Of a DNA stretch of 64,000 nt, positions 12,304-23,700 are shown one piece after another (within the stretch, counting starts at the first letter, position 1; every line of letters starts with the position of its first letter). A program made the position numbers and the translations under genes. The stretch is from assembly GCA_973895155.1 (NCBI GenBank), contig OZ316892.1, positions 13,330,001 to 13,394,000 on the forward strand, read 5' to 3'. Origin of the DNA: Marsupella aquatica (taxonomy: Eukaryota > Marchantiophyta). Below the pieces are notes generated by a model. That model saw only the letters and a list, made by a program, of their open reading frames with translations. It was not told the DNA's origin and did not search any database.

Positions 12304-13771
12304 AAAATGTCATTTTTCACAACTTCTCAAAAAACTCGAAACTCAACACCGCCGCGTAGCCCACGAAGCTAGGAGTCCAATACTGAAAACCAAAATCAAA
12401 ATCAAAATTTGACGGAAAAGTTATTCAAATTTCGGTCGAGGTGGGTAAAACCTTGGGAAACTCCCCCGTTTTGACCACCTCAGGGAATAACCAAAATACC
12501 AACTACAACCTGTCATCGGAATTGCAATGTGATCGGTGCGCCGCGTTGCCAACTTCAATGGCTACGACCTCGCCGAAAAAGAACCAAAAAAGTTACCGTT
12601 TGGCGGACGAAATCTTTGTCGGACGGTCAAAAAATAGCTCTCTGGTTTTTTGGAATATTCTATGACCCTTGTACAGGCCCTGTGGGAATTTTGGAAGAAC
12701 AATCGAGGGGCTGACACATGTCCTCGAACCCCCAAAACCCCCTACCACCCTTCGTCATCGAAATCTGGTCGCGCGCGCAGAAAATACACACTGCAGAATG
12801 TACCCCTCAACACCAAACGCAAGATATCTCACTTGGGTTTTGACGAAATCAATATCTGATTTCAGATTTGGAAACTAGACTCCGAGGCGGTGAAGATCGA
12901 TATAAGAAGCACCCAAAACGAGGAAAGAATGAGGGAGAAAAAAATTGGTAAAGATTACAGATTTCTCTCAATTGCCATAGCCAATTTCGAATCAGTTTTT
13001 CAAAGAGAAAAAATGGTACCTTGTCAACAACGAATGTTGATGAATTGCACTTGGTTCCGTCACCAAGTCCAACAAGGTAATTGATTTTGCTTAGCCTTCC
13101 TCTTCGCATCAAAGAGCCAATCCTGGACTCAAAACAATCGTCTTGCCTCTATCTCTCCGTTGAGTCAAAACACTTGACGCTTCTCCCTCCGAGTCGATTG
13201 CCACGACAAGAAACCCTGATCAGGCAAAAGAGGACTCCATAGCCGGTCAGAAAATCAGAATGCTTCTTTTGCTCGTCCCGTCGCACACGGTACACACTTG
13301 GTAACAAATCAGTGTGGGTTCTCAAACTGCCTCAGCACTTTCACTAGAGTGTAACTATCAAGAAAACCAAAAAACCTTGGAAGGTGTGGAATGATGTTGC
13401 CCAACTCTCTTTGCTAGTGAACAGATGGCTACTTGATTCTAATTTTAAGTGCTTCATTGATGCAACTAGCCATCAAGATGACATCATCACACAAAGAGGA
13501 TTGTGACCAATTTGACATAGGTGTATCCAAGTATACATGTTGTCATATTACAGGTACATGATGCTGACCATACACTAACCACACCCTAACCTGATGTCCT
13601 TGCATACGATAAGTGTCTTTTTTCATCTAACTCGACCATGATTTCTAAACAAGCAAACTCATCTGTGACTTTCAGGATATTGAAAATTCGCCCATGGTTT
13701 TTGGAAAATGTAGCCAAAAACATTTGAGGCTTTCCAATTTCTTTATTTCATATTTCACATTTAGGTGACAT
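12304..13771 (-). other. Probable 5' UTR of the copia element plus flank
   Basis: No gene. Read on the minus strand, a segment near 13170 (ACTCAACGGAGAGATAGAGG) resembles the segment about 145 bases downstream of the plus-oriented LTR (near 14248). This suggests 12304 to about 13360 is retrotransposon leader. No primer-binding site and no LTR in minus orientation are found between here and 13771, so the 5' end of the minus element is missing. 13361-13771 shows nothing recognisable. Confidence 0.5.
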
Positions 13772-14116
13772 TGTTAGGATTTACTCTTAGGTCTAGAGTT
13801 ACGAATGTACCGTAGTTAAGACTAACCTTAGTCGTAGACTTGGTTAGGTTAGTCATGCTGTGCACACTCTATAACCAAGCGGTGTTTGCTTGGAGAGGTG
13901 GAACTCAGGCTCATTGTTACGGAGCCAGTTGAGAGATAGGGAGAGCTTGTGCTGTGGATGCTTGGTATGGCCGGTCGGCCTAGAGTGCAGTAAAGCTCTT
14001 GTTTGTTCCCGTGGACGTAGCCTCATGTGGAGGTGAACCACGTATCTCTCTGTGTCGACTATTGTGCGTTGGATGGTTCATGGGCTTGCCGTTGCGATCG
14101 TCGTCTATGCTCAACA
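13772..14116 (+). repeat. Copia 5' LTR in opposite orientation (345 bp)
   Basis: It starts TGTTAGGATTT and ends CTCAACA, in plus orientation. It has the same length as 7442-7786 and is nearly identical to its reverse complement. A primer-binding site follows two bases later, so this is a 5' LTR of a plus-strand copy of the same family. Only leader sequence follows it. No gag or pol of the plus copy is seen in the window. Confidence 0.92.
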
Positions 14117-14118
14117 AT

Positions 14119-14130
14119 TGGTATCAGAGT
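14119..14130 (+). promoter_or_regulatory. Retrotransposon primer-binding site (tRNA-iMet type)
   Basis: TGGTATCAGAGT lies two bases after the LTR end. It matches the plant copia consensus complementary to the 3' end of initiator methionine tRNA (TGGTATCAGAGC) except for the last base. Confidence 0.88.
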
Positions 14131-15867
14131 ATGCCTGGGAGGTGACGTGTGTTCGTGACAGGATTTCGTGACGGTTTTTTCCAGTGTTGAGTGTCGATGG
14201 ATTTCCCGGAGTTGTCGCATGGAACTTGGAGTTTATGGGCTCAACGGATAGATCGGGGCAAGAGCTTTCTGACGGTGTGAAGAAATCGCTGACCGGAGCT
14301 CATGATGCAGAGAGATCTAAGTTTTTGTCGTTCTGGATTTTGTGAAGAAAGTTGGCAACATTCGTGTTCGACGGTTTTTTGGAGGAGGGACCAAAGTTTG
14401 TTTTCTCGACGATTTGAGCTCTACGGCGAAGGAGACATCGCATGCTGTAGCTCTGCTTGTAGATTGGGATGAGCTATTTGTTTTGGTAGCACCATAGGAA
14501 ATGGTTCCAATGAAGGAAGAAAAAACATTTTCATGTACCAATTTTTATATGGTTATAGACCACAATGGTCATTTATTTATGTTGATGGAGGATATTGTGG
14601 CTCTTTCATAACATGATGTTGCAATTTTACTGAGCAGTTTTGGATGGAGAAAAATTGGAAGGACTTATTTGTCAATGTTTGAAGTTAATCATCACAAATT
14701 CTTGTTTGGTGATTCAGGCTACACTGACATGAAGAAATAATCAAATTTAGCAAGATAGAGGTGTGAACAGTTTGTCAATCTATAGGGCTAGTAAACGTGT
14801 TTCAGAAGTGCACTCTATATATGTATAGAGTGTGGGTTCAATGGGGATATCTTATGTATTTTGGGATATCACATGTGATCCTAACTTAATACATATACTC
14901 TAAATATACCAAAAGATTTTATAAAAACTATTCTAGGAATGTAGTCTATTTGAAAGATTAATGATCATTCTATTTTTGTTTATAATGTACACCTTAAAAA
15001 ATGTTTCTATAAATTTGAGTTTATAATACCTTGCTTGACCTCCTGCTTTTAAAGTTTTTTGCAAGTATCGCTTAAATATACCTATTTTCACTCAACATCT
15101 GGTTTCAACTGATTTCAATCAACCCCTCTAAAACACCTGCTTATGAAATAGATATTCATTGAGAAGTGCGCAAAACAAAATTGGCTTTGTGTTTCATGAA
15201 AGATGTTTTAAAGACATTCCCATACTTGAGGCTTGGTTTAGATGATGTTTTCAGACATTTTCATACTCGAGGCTTGGGTTTGATCTTTGTTAATTAATAG
15301 TACTTTATGGTAATAAAGCTATTGTCTAGATCACTATAAAAAATGGGTTTCCGCTTGTAATTGCTTTTGTTTGTATCCAGTTGACCTCATAACAGTATTT
15401 CTCTACTTGATTTAGACTTGGAGATTTTTTATTTCCATTTTTTACCAATATATGGTCTTGCTAGTTGTTATGTTTTCTTTATACTCTCTTACTACGTAAA
15501 GCCTTTCATGACTTTTCTCTTTGTATATTTGAGTGCATTAATTCTCCACAATGCACCCCTTTTTTTGAGCAGGGGATTATACAAAACACCATAAATATAG
15601 TAAAAGTAAAAATTAAATATAGTTTTACCATACACAAAAAAATTAAATTTAGTCAAGATCTCAAGATGATAACCAAATCTTATATGGTGATACGAACAAA
15701 ATATCTATGAATAGAATCTAATATAACTCAATAACGTATATTTTTGGCCAATTTCATAGCAACCACTTCTTGGATGATGTGGATGACCTTTTAATCTGAA
15801 TTTTCTATTTCAGGGATTCACTTTTTCTTGTTTGTAACCAAAAAGTCACTCAAGTTTTTACGTACAT

Positions 15868-15973
15868 TAATGTCCTAGTTATGGGCATTATGGAAATAAT
15901 GTCCTCAAAACTCGGGCTACTGCCCTGTTTTTCAGGGCATTATATCCCACAATGCCCTCTAACTAGGACATTA
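15868..15973. mobile_element. MITE-like imperfect palindrome, copy 1
   Basis: The left end TAATGTCCTAGTTATGGGC is mirrored by the right end, which reads TAATGTCCTAGTTAGAGGGC on the other strand. The inner portion (CTCGGGCTACTGCCCTG with its own complement) continues the fold. Length is about 106 bp with no coding capacity. Its minus strand shares the stretch GAGGGCATTGTGGGATATAA with 61804-61823, showing it is a dispersed family. Confidence 0.7.
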
Positions 15974-17451
15974 TCCTATTCATAGTCTGTTCTTTTTGCA
16001 AACTACTAGTACATAATTTTGTTGCTAATTAACTCAATTTAGCCTTGCTTTCCAATACATTGCTTTGGTAGTTATTATAGTCTATTTAAAAATAAATTTC
16101 TACATAATAGTGAGATTAAATTTTTTGGATAAAAGAAACTCCAAATGGAAAAAATTAATCTAAATGTCAATGCTAGAAGGTCCTTAATTTAAACAAGCCT
16201 GAACTTTATAAAACCCAAAATATGTATTATGAATATAGACTTTTCTTTCCAATCAATGACAATAGACATGTGTGATTGATTGATTAATAAATATTATTGT
16301 GGATTTGAAGTTGTATTGATTTAATTTAATTGGATTTAAGGAGATAAAAATTGTCCAAAATTTTAATTTTATCTAATTGGGGTATCTAAGTACTCAAGTT
16401 AGAAACCTTCAAAACCTCTTTATACTTTTATTTTGCCTGGGAAGAGAGATATATTTTCTTTAAGTGCTCAACCTTGTGTAAATTTTATTTTTTATAGTTC
16501 TTGAAACTTGGATAGTCATTCCAAACTTGTGGAAATGCATTTTTTCTATTTATGTGCCATCACACAAAAATCCTTGATCAAAATCTAGATTTGGTAATAA
16601 ATTTGGAAGTAGAAAATGAAGCTTATTGATAACATTATCTAAAGGTCATAGAAAGAATGGACTCTATGACCTGTATTAGTACAAGTAAAATAATAAAGTT
16701 AATGGTTATTTATTGAGAATTTACCTCACTTTGGTCAACAATTTCATGATTCTCACCAAAAACCTTGACTTGGGTTTGAGGAGTCAAGTTACAATCTGTC
16801 TATAAAAGTTAGAGTAGGTTACTAAGTGTCTAGTTATGAAACACATGTTAAAAAGTCAAATAGTACCCTAATGATGATACACACTTCAAAAAGTCAACAC
16901 TTAGCATACTCCAACCTTACTTTAACTAAACCCTATTTTTCCCAGTAGGTATTGGTATTTTACATATTTTGGTTTTTAGAATCATGTATTTTAGTTTATA
17001 GAATTGGCCACATTGTAAGCTGCTTAAAGCCAAATATTGCCTGTAAAACAAGTGTTACCATAATCTTTTGTGTGCTTGCAAGCAAGTTATGATATACTAG
17101 TTGGTATGGCCCACCACTAGCCACATGACCAGGATTAATTAGCCTAGCTAGCTTGGTAATCTTATTGTCATCAATCATAAATCCCAGCTCCTTAGGTTCC
17201 TTGTGCCCTAGGTTCTTAGTTTGCATAGTTAAAAACATTAATATGATTGGATTGCAAAAGCTGCCAAGTTATTTCAGGCGACCATCTTATGAGAATTTGG
17301 TTTTAACCAAAATACCTTCCTTATGTAACCAAAATTAGGCATATGCTTTCCATGGGGGATCTGATTTATTGGACCAACACACCAGGTCATGACAAAATAT
17401 TGTTGATTCTTGGGTAAACTAGGGCATTTGATGTTAGTAGGGACGTACCCA

Positions 17452-17760
17452 ATGTTGGGGTTCTAGTCGGGCACGATGACAGCAAAGGAACCAGCATACA
17501 ACACGGTCAACACAGACAAAGAGAGTGTGTGGTTCACCCCGTCTCGGCTACGTCCACGGCCGTGAGAGAATAATCAATATGAACATAACAATACATCCAC
17601 CATAGCCTAGCTCCACAAGCTCCACTATGACTTGATCTCTCTCACCCTCCAGCCTCTCCACACAGAAGACTGAACTCTCAAATTCCCCTTGGGTACACCC
17701 CATCCCATGGTCTATGGGAGCCTGGAACTCAAATGAGTGCTATCTTAGTTTGATAAAGGC
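17452..17760 (-). repeat. Diverged LTR of a related copia family
   Basis: The plus strand begins TGTTGGGGTTCTAGTCGG and carries the same ordered blocks as the LTR at 7442: GTCAACAC, GTGGTTCACC, CGGCTACGTCCACGG, a CACAAGCTCC-like block and CTCTC-rich pieces. Between these blocks it is strongly diverged. It lies in the same orientation as the minus-strand element. No internal region flanks it, so it is either a solo LTR or a truncated end. The right border is approximate. Confidence 0.55.
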
Positions 17761-18940
17761 TAACTAGTACTAATGGCAGTAAATTGTTATACTGGAGGCA
17801 TAACCTGACACCCAAATGGACCAAGAAATGGTTGACACATAAAGTGTGAGTGTAGCGCCCCCAACTCAACCATGGGGTCCAGCTACAGACCTCTTCCTTT
17901 GGTAGCCCTTGACCCCCTCTTTGCATTGCACCTACTAGTTCTTTGAGATCACTTGCGGATCTCAAGTTACAGTACGTTGCCCAGAGATTGTAACAAAACA
18001 CTACCAACAAGCCGCACAATTGGTTTGTCTGGACCACCCGCCCAAAGATGCAACTCAAGCCGGAAGCCAACCAACCTTGACTTATCACTAAGATGTGGAG
18101 AAAATGATAAAGTGTTTTCTGGCCTTGCCTTATAATATGGAAACACACAAAATTAATGTTTTGCACAGCAACTGCGCTAACCATAGAAGTATTTTCACGG
18201 TCTATAATGTAGTGTGTCAATTGCCCTCTTACAATACCACGTCTTGTAAGCAAAACATTATTAGTAGGGTATGCACTGGTAGTAAGTTAGTTCCACTTCC
18301 AGTTACCCTCACTGGAAGCAGAAGCATTCTAGAGATGCACATAAAACATAGACACGTACACGTATGTTAGTTACACCCATAGCCCCCCTTATTGTAAACG
18401 GAAGCATTAGAATACATACACTACACACACAACATTGAAGCAAGCAGAAAGGAAAGTAGTGAAAGCGATGAATTGTAAATGCAAGTCACAGTACTTTAAG
18501 TACACGGGTGAACGTGAGGCCGATAATTGCACAGTGATATACATACGGTGGTGGTGCACCGAGTACATATGCTAACGTGATCTGACTGCAAGCAGAGAAG
18601 CACAGCGGGACACAGTCATAGTAGTACGGCAAAATGATCCCGGGCCACATATATTTATTTTAGGGGGGCCAACCATGTCTTCTCATGGGAGCAGCAACAA
18701 AGCAGGAAGGAACGAGCACAAGGGAGGGTGGGCAAGAATGGTGAAGAAACAAAGAACATGGATTCATACAATGATTCTTGTTGGCCTCTCTCTCTGTGCG
18801 CCTATGCTGAGTCTGGCTTTGCCCAAACTGGTCCGTGCCGGGCCTGGCCTGGCCGCTCACTTAGTCCACCTTTCTTCATGCAACCACCTTATCACTGCTG
18901 GGTCTGTTGGCTTTGTTATCGATGCCTCTGACCAGACTAT

Positions 18941-19026
18941 ACTATACTACACTACACTACACGACACGACACGATACTATACTATACTATACTATACTAT
19001 ACTATACCACTACTACTACTACTACT
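18941..19026. repeat. TATAC/TACAC/TAC microsatellite
   Basis: A run of five-base units (TATAC, then TACAC, ACGAC, then TATAC again) passes into a TAC triplet run. A related block lies at 19328-19447. Confidence 0.85.
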
Positions 19027-19327
19027 TGGATGGAGGAGGAGGAGGTATAGGATAATCACTCTCTTGGCACAGGGTTGTTAGGTTGTAATCCTCTACCAGA
19101 AAGTGAAGAACAGCTGACCGATGGTAATTAGAAAGCTTTTCTGAGCAATTTGGGAGCAAGGTTCAGACTAGAAACCCGGCCCAGGTCGTACGTATGGTAT
19201 GTAAGTCCAGAAAAATGTTCACAATTATGACTTCACAGGCAGGAGATTATGGATACAGCAAGGGTCTTCAAAAACCATTACACACCAGTAACATTTGTTC
19301 CTTAGTGAATTTAGGCTACATCATCTG

Positions 19328-19447
19328 GGGGGTTATCAATACCACTGACCAGAGTACTATACGACCTCTGGGTTATCAATACCTCTGACCAGACTACTAT
19401 ACTACCTCTAGTACAGTACTTGGATGGAGGAGGAGGAGGAGGAGGAG
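19328..19447. repeat. Dispersed duplicate of the 18910-19045 block
   Basis: GTTATCAATACCNCTGACCAG occurs twice here (near 19333 and 19372), and a close variant (GTTATCGATGCCTCTGACCA) starts near 18915. All are followed by ACTATAC-type repeats and then by CTTGGATGGAGGAGGAGG. The block was evidently duplicated locally. Confidence 0.7.
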
Positions 19448-19789
19448 TATTGTGTCCCTGCTGCCCAAGTACCAAGTACAGTGGTGTAGCCCCATGGGAG
19501 GCTTGGGACATGCATTGCGAGTAGTTGTGAAGAAGTGTTGTGGTTTACTATGCAGTGAGACACAGTGAGACACACTGCAGTAGTAGTGAGACCGTGAGAG
19601 GGGTTCCGTGTTCCGTGTTCCGTTGTAGCCGACAACAGTGAGAGCGGGGCACTACGAGAGCCTCACACAGCGAGCCCACGTATAGTGTGGGGGTGGGGCG
19701 GGGAGAGGCGAGGCGACGAAGATTTGCAGCCACAGTTCTCGTGCGTTTCCCTTGCCTTTCCTGCGTTTCCCCCTTGCCTCGTCCCTACC

Positions 19790-19970
19790 CTTGCCTCGTC
19801 CCTACCCTTGCCTCGTTCCTTCCCTTTCCTTCCCTTTCCTTTCCTTACCTTGACTTGCGTTTGGCTTGCCTACCCTTCCCTTCCCTTCCCTTCCCTTCCC
19901 TTCGGTTTGGGTTCCTTTCCTTGCCTTTCCTTTCCTTTCCTTGCCTTTCCTTTCCTTTCCTGTCGCGCAG
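19790..19970. repeat. Polypyrimidine minisatellite (CCTTT/CCCTT)
   Basis: A nearly pure pyrimidine stretch on the plus strand, made of CCTTT, CCCTT and CCTTGCCTTT variants. It produces long but meaningless open frames on both strands. It lies about 0.8 kb upstream of the ZFN start codon. Confidence 0.85.
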
Positions 19971-20218
19971 GGGGAGCGAACGGGACCACATCGCCCAGTG
20001 CCCAGTCCGATGCAATTCACGGACAGCTGCGACCATCCATAGCACATCGCAGGCGCAGCAACCAGGCGATCGCGAGAGAAGAGGAGGAGTAGAAACAGCA
20101 GAGGAGGAGTGGAAACAGCAGAGCTCGAGATCTCCATCCATCCATCGGCCTTGGTGGTGCTGCTGGCCTGGGGTGGGGGAGGCCAGCCAGGAGGACAGGA
20201 CAGGACAGGTGAGGAAGA

Positions 20219-20262
20219 GGACTGGAGGGACTGGAGGAGGAGGAGGAGGAGGAGGAGGAAGA
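20219..20262. repeat. GGA triplet repeat
   Basis: A run of GGAGGA units, purine-only on the plus strand, upstream of the ZFN gene. Confidence 0.85.
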
Positions 20263-20720
20263 GGGGCTGTGGTGAGGAGAGAGTTGCAGGGAGTGTAGTG
20301 TGGGGGCAGACAGTAGATGTATTGAGATTCCGTTGGAGTATGCATATGCCGCATGTGGTTGGTTGTCGGTAGAAGAAGGGTGAAAGTCGAGTTGCTCTGT
20401 TTGAGGTGGTGCATGATACCTTGCTCCGAATTACGGTTTGTAGTGACCAGCATCCCATTCCGTGGTGACTTTCAACGACGGTGCCACTCTTTTGGTCAGT
20501 TCATGTCACCCTTACCCTTTCTAAATTGCACCACTTCGGCGGAGCTGTTTAGATCTTCCACTCGAACGACAACCGTGCAGTATTCCGTGACTGGGGTTGG
20601 AACACAATACCGTACCAGTCTGTTGGCCGGTCCCCGACCACCCAATTTCACGCCATTTCGAGGAGATCGCAGGAGTAGAACTTCAGGAAGAGGTTTTCAG
20701 AAAGAAAGCGGGTATGTTTG

Positions 20721-23700
20721 ATGGAATATTATGCGCAAGGACAAGGAGCTCCCTCTTCTTTTGCAGGCCTTGAAGGTACCGGCAGTGACTTGAGCACCGG
20801 GCCAGTTCTCACATCGTTGCCCCTCTCTGAAGATTGGCATCCTAGACATGGTGCTCACTCTCCAGCGAGCACGGGGGCAGATACCTCTCTCGAAGGTGAG
20901 TAATGTTTCGACCTCTTCCTTCCTTGGCCATGCTCTACCCCGTGGACTTTGGTTTCTCCGGCTCTCTCCCCATACCCGGTTCAGCGTGCCCCATTTCTAT
21001 TCGTTTGATCCGCAAAAGTTGCGGAATGCAGAATTGCTAGCGCGTACGGGATGGCCTTTCGATCATTCCGTTTGACTTTCACAGGCTTTCAGGTGAATTT
21101 TGCCGTTTCTTTTAGATCTTCCGTCTCTCTCGTACAACTCCGAATTGATGGACTGGAGCGTGAAATGGTCGTGGTTACACACTGTATTCCCAGGAGTTTT
21201 TCTGTGAGACTTCTGTCGTGCTTGTCTCACATGAGACAACGAAGCTAAGAGAGTGACAGATCTACGATGTTTGACAGTCGCGTAGTACAGCTTGGCGACA
21301 TGAGCGTTTAATGGCAATTTGCGCCAATACATGAATGTTTGGAGCAGATCCGCGCGATCTGGACCCGTGATAAGCGTAGTCAACCTGGAGTAGGGTATTC
21401 AAGGTCTTAGTTGCTGTCGAATGAGGAAGTTCAAGGGGCTCATTTCAATGCCATCTATCGAAAATGGTATCCTTGGCGTGGATTGCATAACTGACGCAGA
21501 AGAAGCCAACAATGGGGAGGGCCAATATTGGCGATTGGCAGATAGATTTTCTGTACTAGAGCTTGACATTTCTAGTGAGACTGAGTGTAGGAATCGAACT
21601 GGTCATGTCATTATGAAGTGTCGAAGGGCTTGTGAGATGCTTTCCTGTTGGGTTAATCGCACTGACCGATTGCAGACACAGGATTTGCACAGAAAATCTA
21701 AATCTAGTGTGCGGAAAAGCTATAAATTGCTTTCTTTCTTCGAATGCTTTGGGCGTTCTTCCTCGCGGGCTGCAAATCGTTGGCAAATTATACTCGTTTC
21801 CGGGATGCGAACTCAAAGCTAATCTGCATCTGCATGCTCGTTTTTCTGAATGGGATACGACAAATGTCAGTGTTGATGATGGTTCTGAATGGATATTCAC
21901 GCAACCATTATCGCAGAAGCTGTGTGGCAGATGACGCTGCAGCCGCAGGAGGGGATGGATGCATCGCAAGGACAATATCCAGAGCGCCCGGGTGAGCCTG
22001 ATTGTACTTATTATATGCGCACGGGCCTCTGCGGTTTTGGTATGAGTTGCCGATTTAATCATCCTCCCAACCGCAAGCTGGTGAGATATCTCGCTATGAT
22101 TGTTAAGCCTAGCTGATCTTGACCAGCAGCCTGGATAGACGTAATCTGTGTAGCTATGCGAGTGAATCAAGCTACTTCCAGAATGGATATGATCGGCATG
22201 TTGTTGTAGTTTGTGTGCCTAGGAATTCTTGTACTGAAAACATGACCTACAGTGTTGGTCAGTATGTTCCTGGTAGGTCTTTGTCATCCTGGAAGTGGAC
22301 TCTTTCACAACTTCCTGAGGGTAATCATGTAGAAGAGCCTCATCTTTGTGATGGACTTGATGCAGGCTGCAGCAGTTGCTCGCGGCAAAGGTGAATATCC
22401 AGAAAGACATGGACAACCAGAATGCCAGGTATTCAAACTTTCTCGAATTTTGATCTGACCAGTGCTCTGAGAGTAATAATCTTCTGGAACTTATCTTTGA
22501 AGGGAGCCGTTTCTTTCTATGTCAGGGTTACCTTTTCTTAGTGGCATTTTGGGTAATGGGGTTTGACTGGACTAGCATCGATTGTACTGTGTCTAGTTAG
22601 GACTGGACGATTCCGGAGAATTGCGTTTCCAATCTTTCGTCTTAATGTTCATGTGGAATTATGAATACAATTAAAAACTTAAAAATCTAGGGACGCAGAT
22701 TATATCACTTGTCAAATGAAAAGTTTGGAGTTGTCATGACTATGAACACAAATTTTGGAGTCTGCCAAGTAAAGCTTGCTTCGAGACATTAATGATTAAA
22801 TGGACGAAAATTTGGCTGAACTTGTCGAATTAAGCGCGAAATCTGACTCTGTTAAGGCTTGCTTATTGTTTTAGCTCATTAAAGCAAGTCCTATTCTCTA
22901 AGTCTCAAAGATGTATATAATGATAAACTAGAATAAACAAGATGTTCTTTTCCTTGTCAGGATAGAGGCTCGGAAATAGCATATGAGACACACTTGCCGT
23001 TGGATCCCTGTCCGCAGATTTTAGGTTGCCTGCGTGTGCAAATTTGGGTGCTTGTAGAATCACTGTTCTTGAAAATTTGTCAGAGAGGTTCCGCTGAATG
23101 AGACGATCGCCGTTTTTATTTCAGTGAACTACCTTCATTGACTTTGCATCTCCCTTTAGTAATACGTCGAGTTGTGGTTTGCAGTAATGTAATTTCACAT
23201 ATTGCTTGGGTCAGTCGACGAAATGACGATCCTGTATATGTAGCCAGCTTTTTCATCTTTATGTGAATGGTTTGCAGCTGCATTTGTATCATTTGTATTG
23301 ATTCCAGCAGAGGGATCTGACTGTTATTAACGAAGTGTTCATGTTTTGATATTTCAGTATTATTTAAAGACTGGAACTTGCAAATTTGGAGCCACTTGCA
23401 AGTATCATCATCCTCGAGAAAAGGCAGGTTCAACTGGAAGAGTACAACTTAATGTTTTAGCTCTTCCATTGCGACCGGTGTGTTTCCTCTTTGATTCCAC
23501 TCTATCAGAATCTGGTTTTCTACTGTTGTACGACTTCTGGTTGTATTTTAGTTGATTACATTAGAAAAAGCATGTCCACTTCCGGAGTTGTGACCAAGAA
23601 TTTGAACATGCTCACAAACACCTGTACACCTTATAACACAGGGTGAGAAGGAATGCGCATACTACATGCGCACAGGTTCCTGCAAGTACAGTGTAACCTG

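Larger units (their letters stand above)
7442..13360 (-). mobile_element. Degenerate Ty1/copia LTR retrotransposon
   Basis: Read on the minus strand the order is gag, CCHC knuckle, protease, integrase, reverse transcriptase, RNase H, polypurine tract, 3' LTR. Integrase before reverse transcriptase is diagnostic of Ty1/copia. The right-hand border is uncertain. The 5' untranslated part appears to extend to about 13360, but no LTR in minus orientation follows it. Instead a plus-oriented LTR of the same family starts at 13772. Both gag and pol carry stops and frameshifts, so this copy cannot be autonomous. No target-site duplication could be assigned because the 5' LTR is missing. Confidence 0.9.
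14131..20720. other. AT-rich intergenic DNA and upstream region of the ZFN gene
   Basis: From 14131 to about 14540 this looks like truncated retrotransposon leader. From 14550 to 17450 the sequence is strongly AT-rich and non-coding, containing one palindromic MITE. A diverged LTR follows at about 17452. From 18900 the composition changes to microsatellites, then to long pyrimidine-rich (19740-19970) and purine-rich (20090-20270) tracts that lie 0.5-1 kb upstream of the zinc-finger start codon and may hold its promoter and 5' UTR. Long open frames there are low-complexity artefacts. Confidence 0.55.

Noticed and set aside
18675-19055. 126-codon open frame on the plus strand with a hydrophobic N-terminal part
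   Set aside because: Its second half is the TATAC/TAC microsatellite (YYTILYYTILYHYYYYY). No family and no splice context.
19802-20458. Overlapping long open frames on the minus strand (over 200 codons)
   Set aside because: They are translations of the CCTTT and GGA low-complexity tracts. The peptides are repeats such as KERKGKERKG with no domain.
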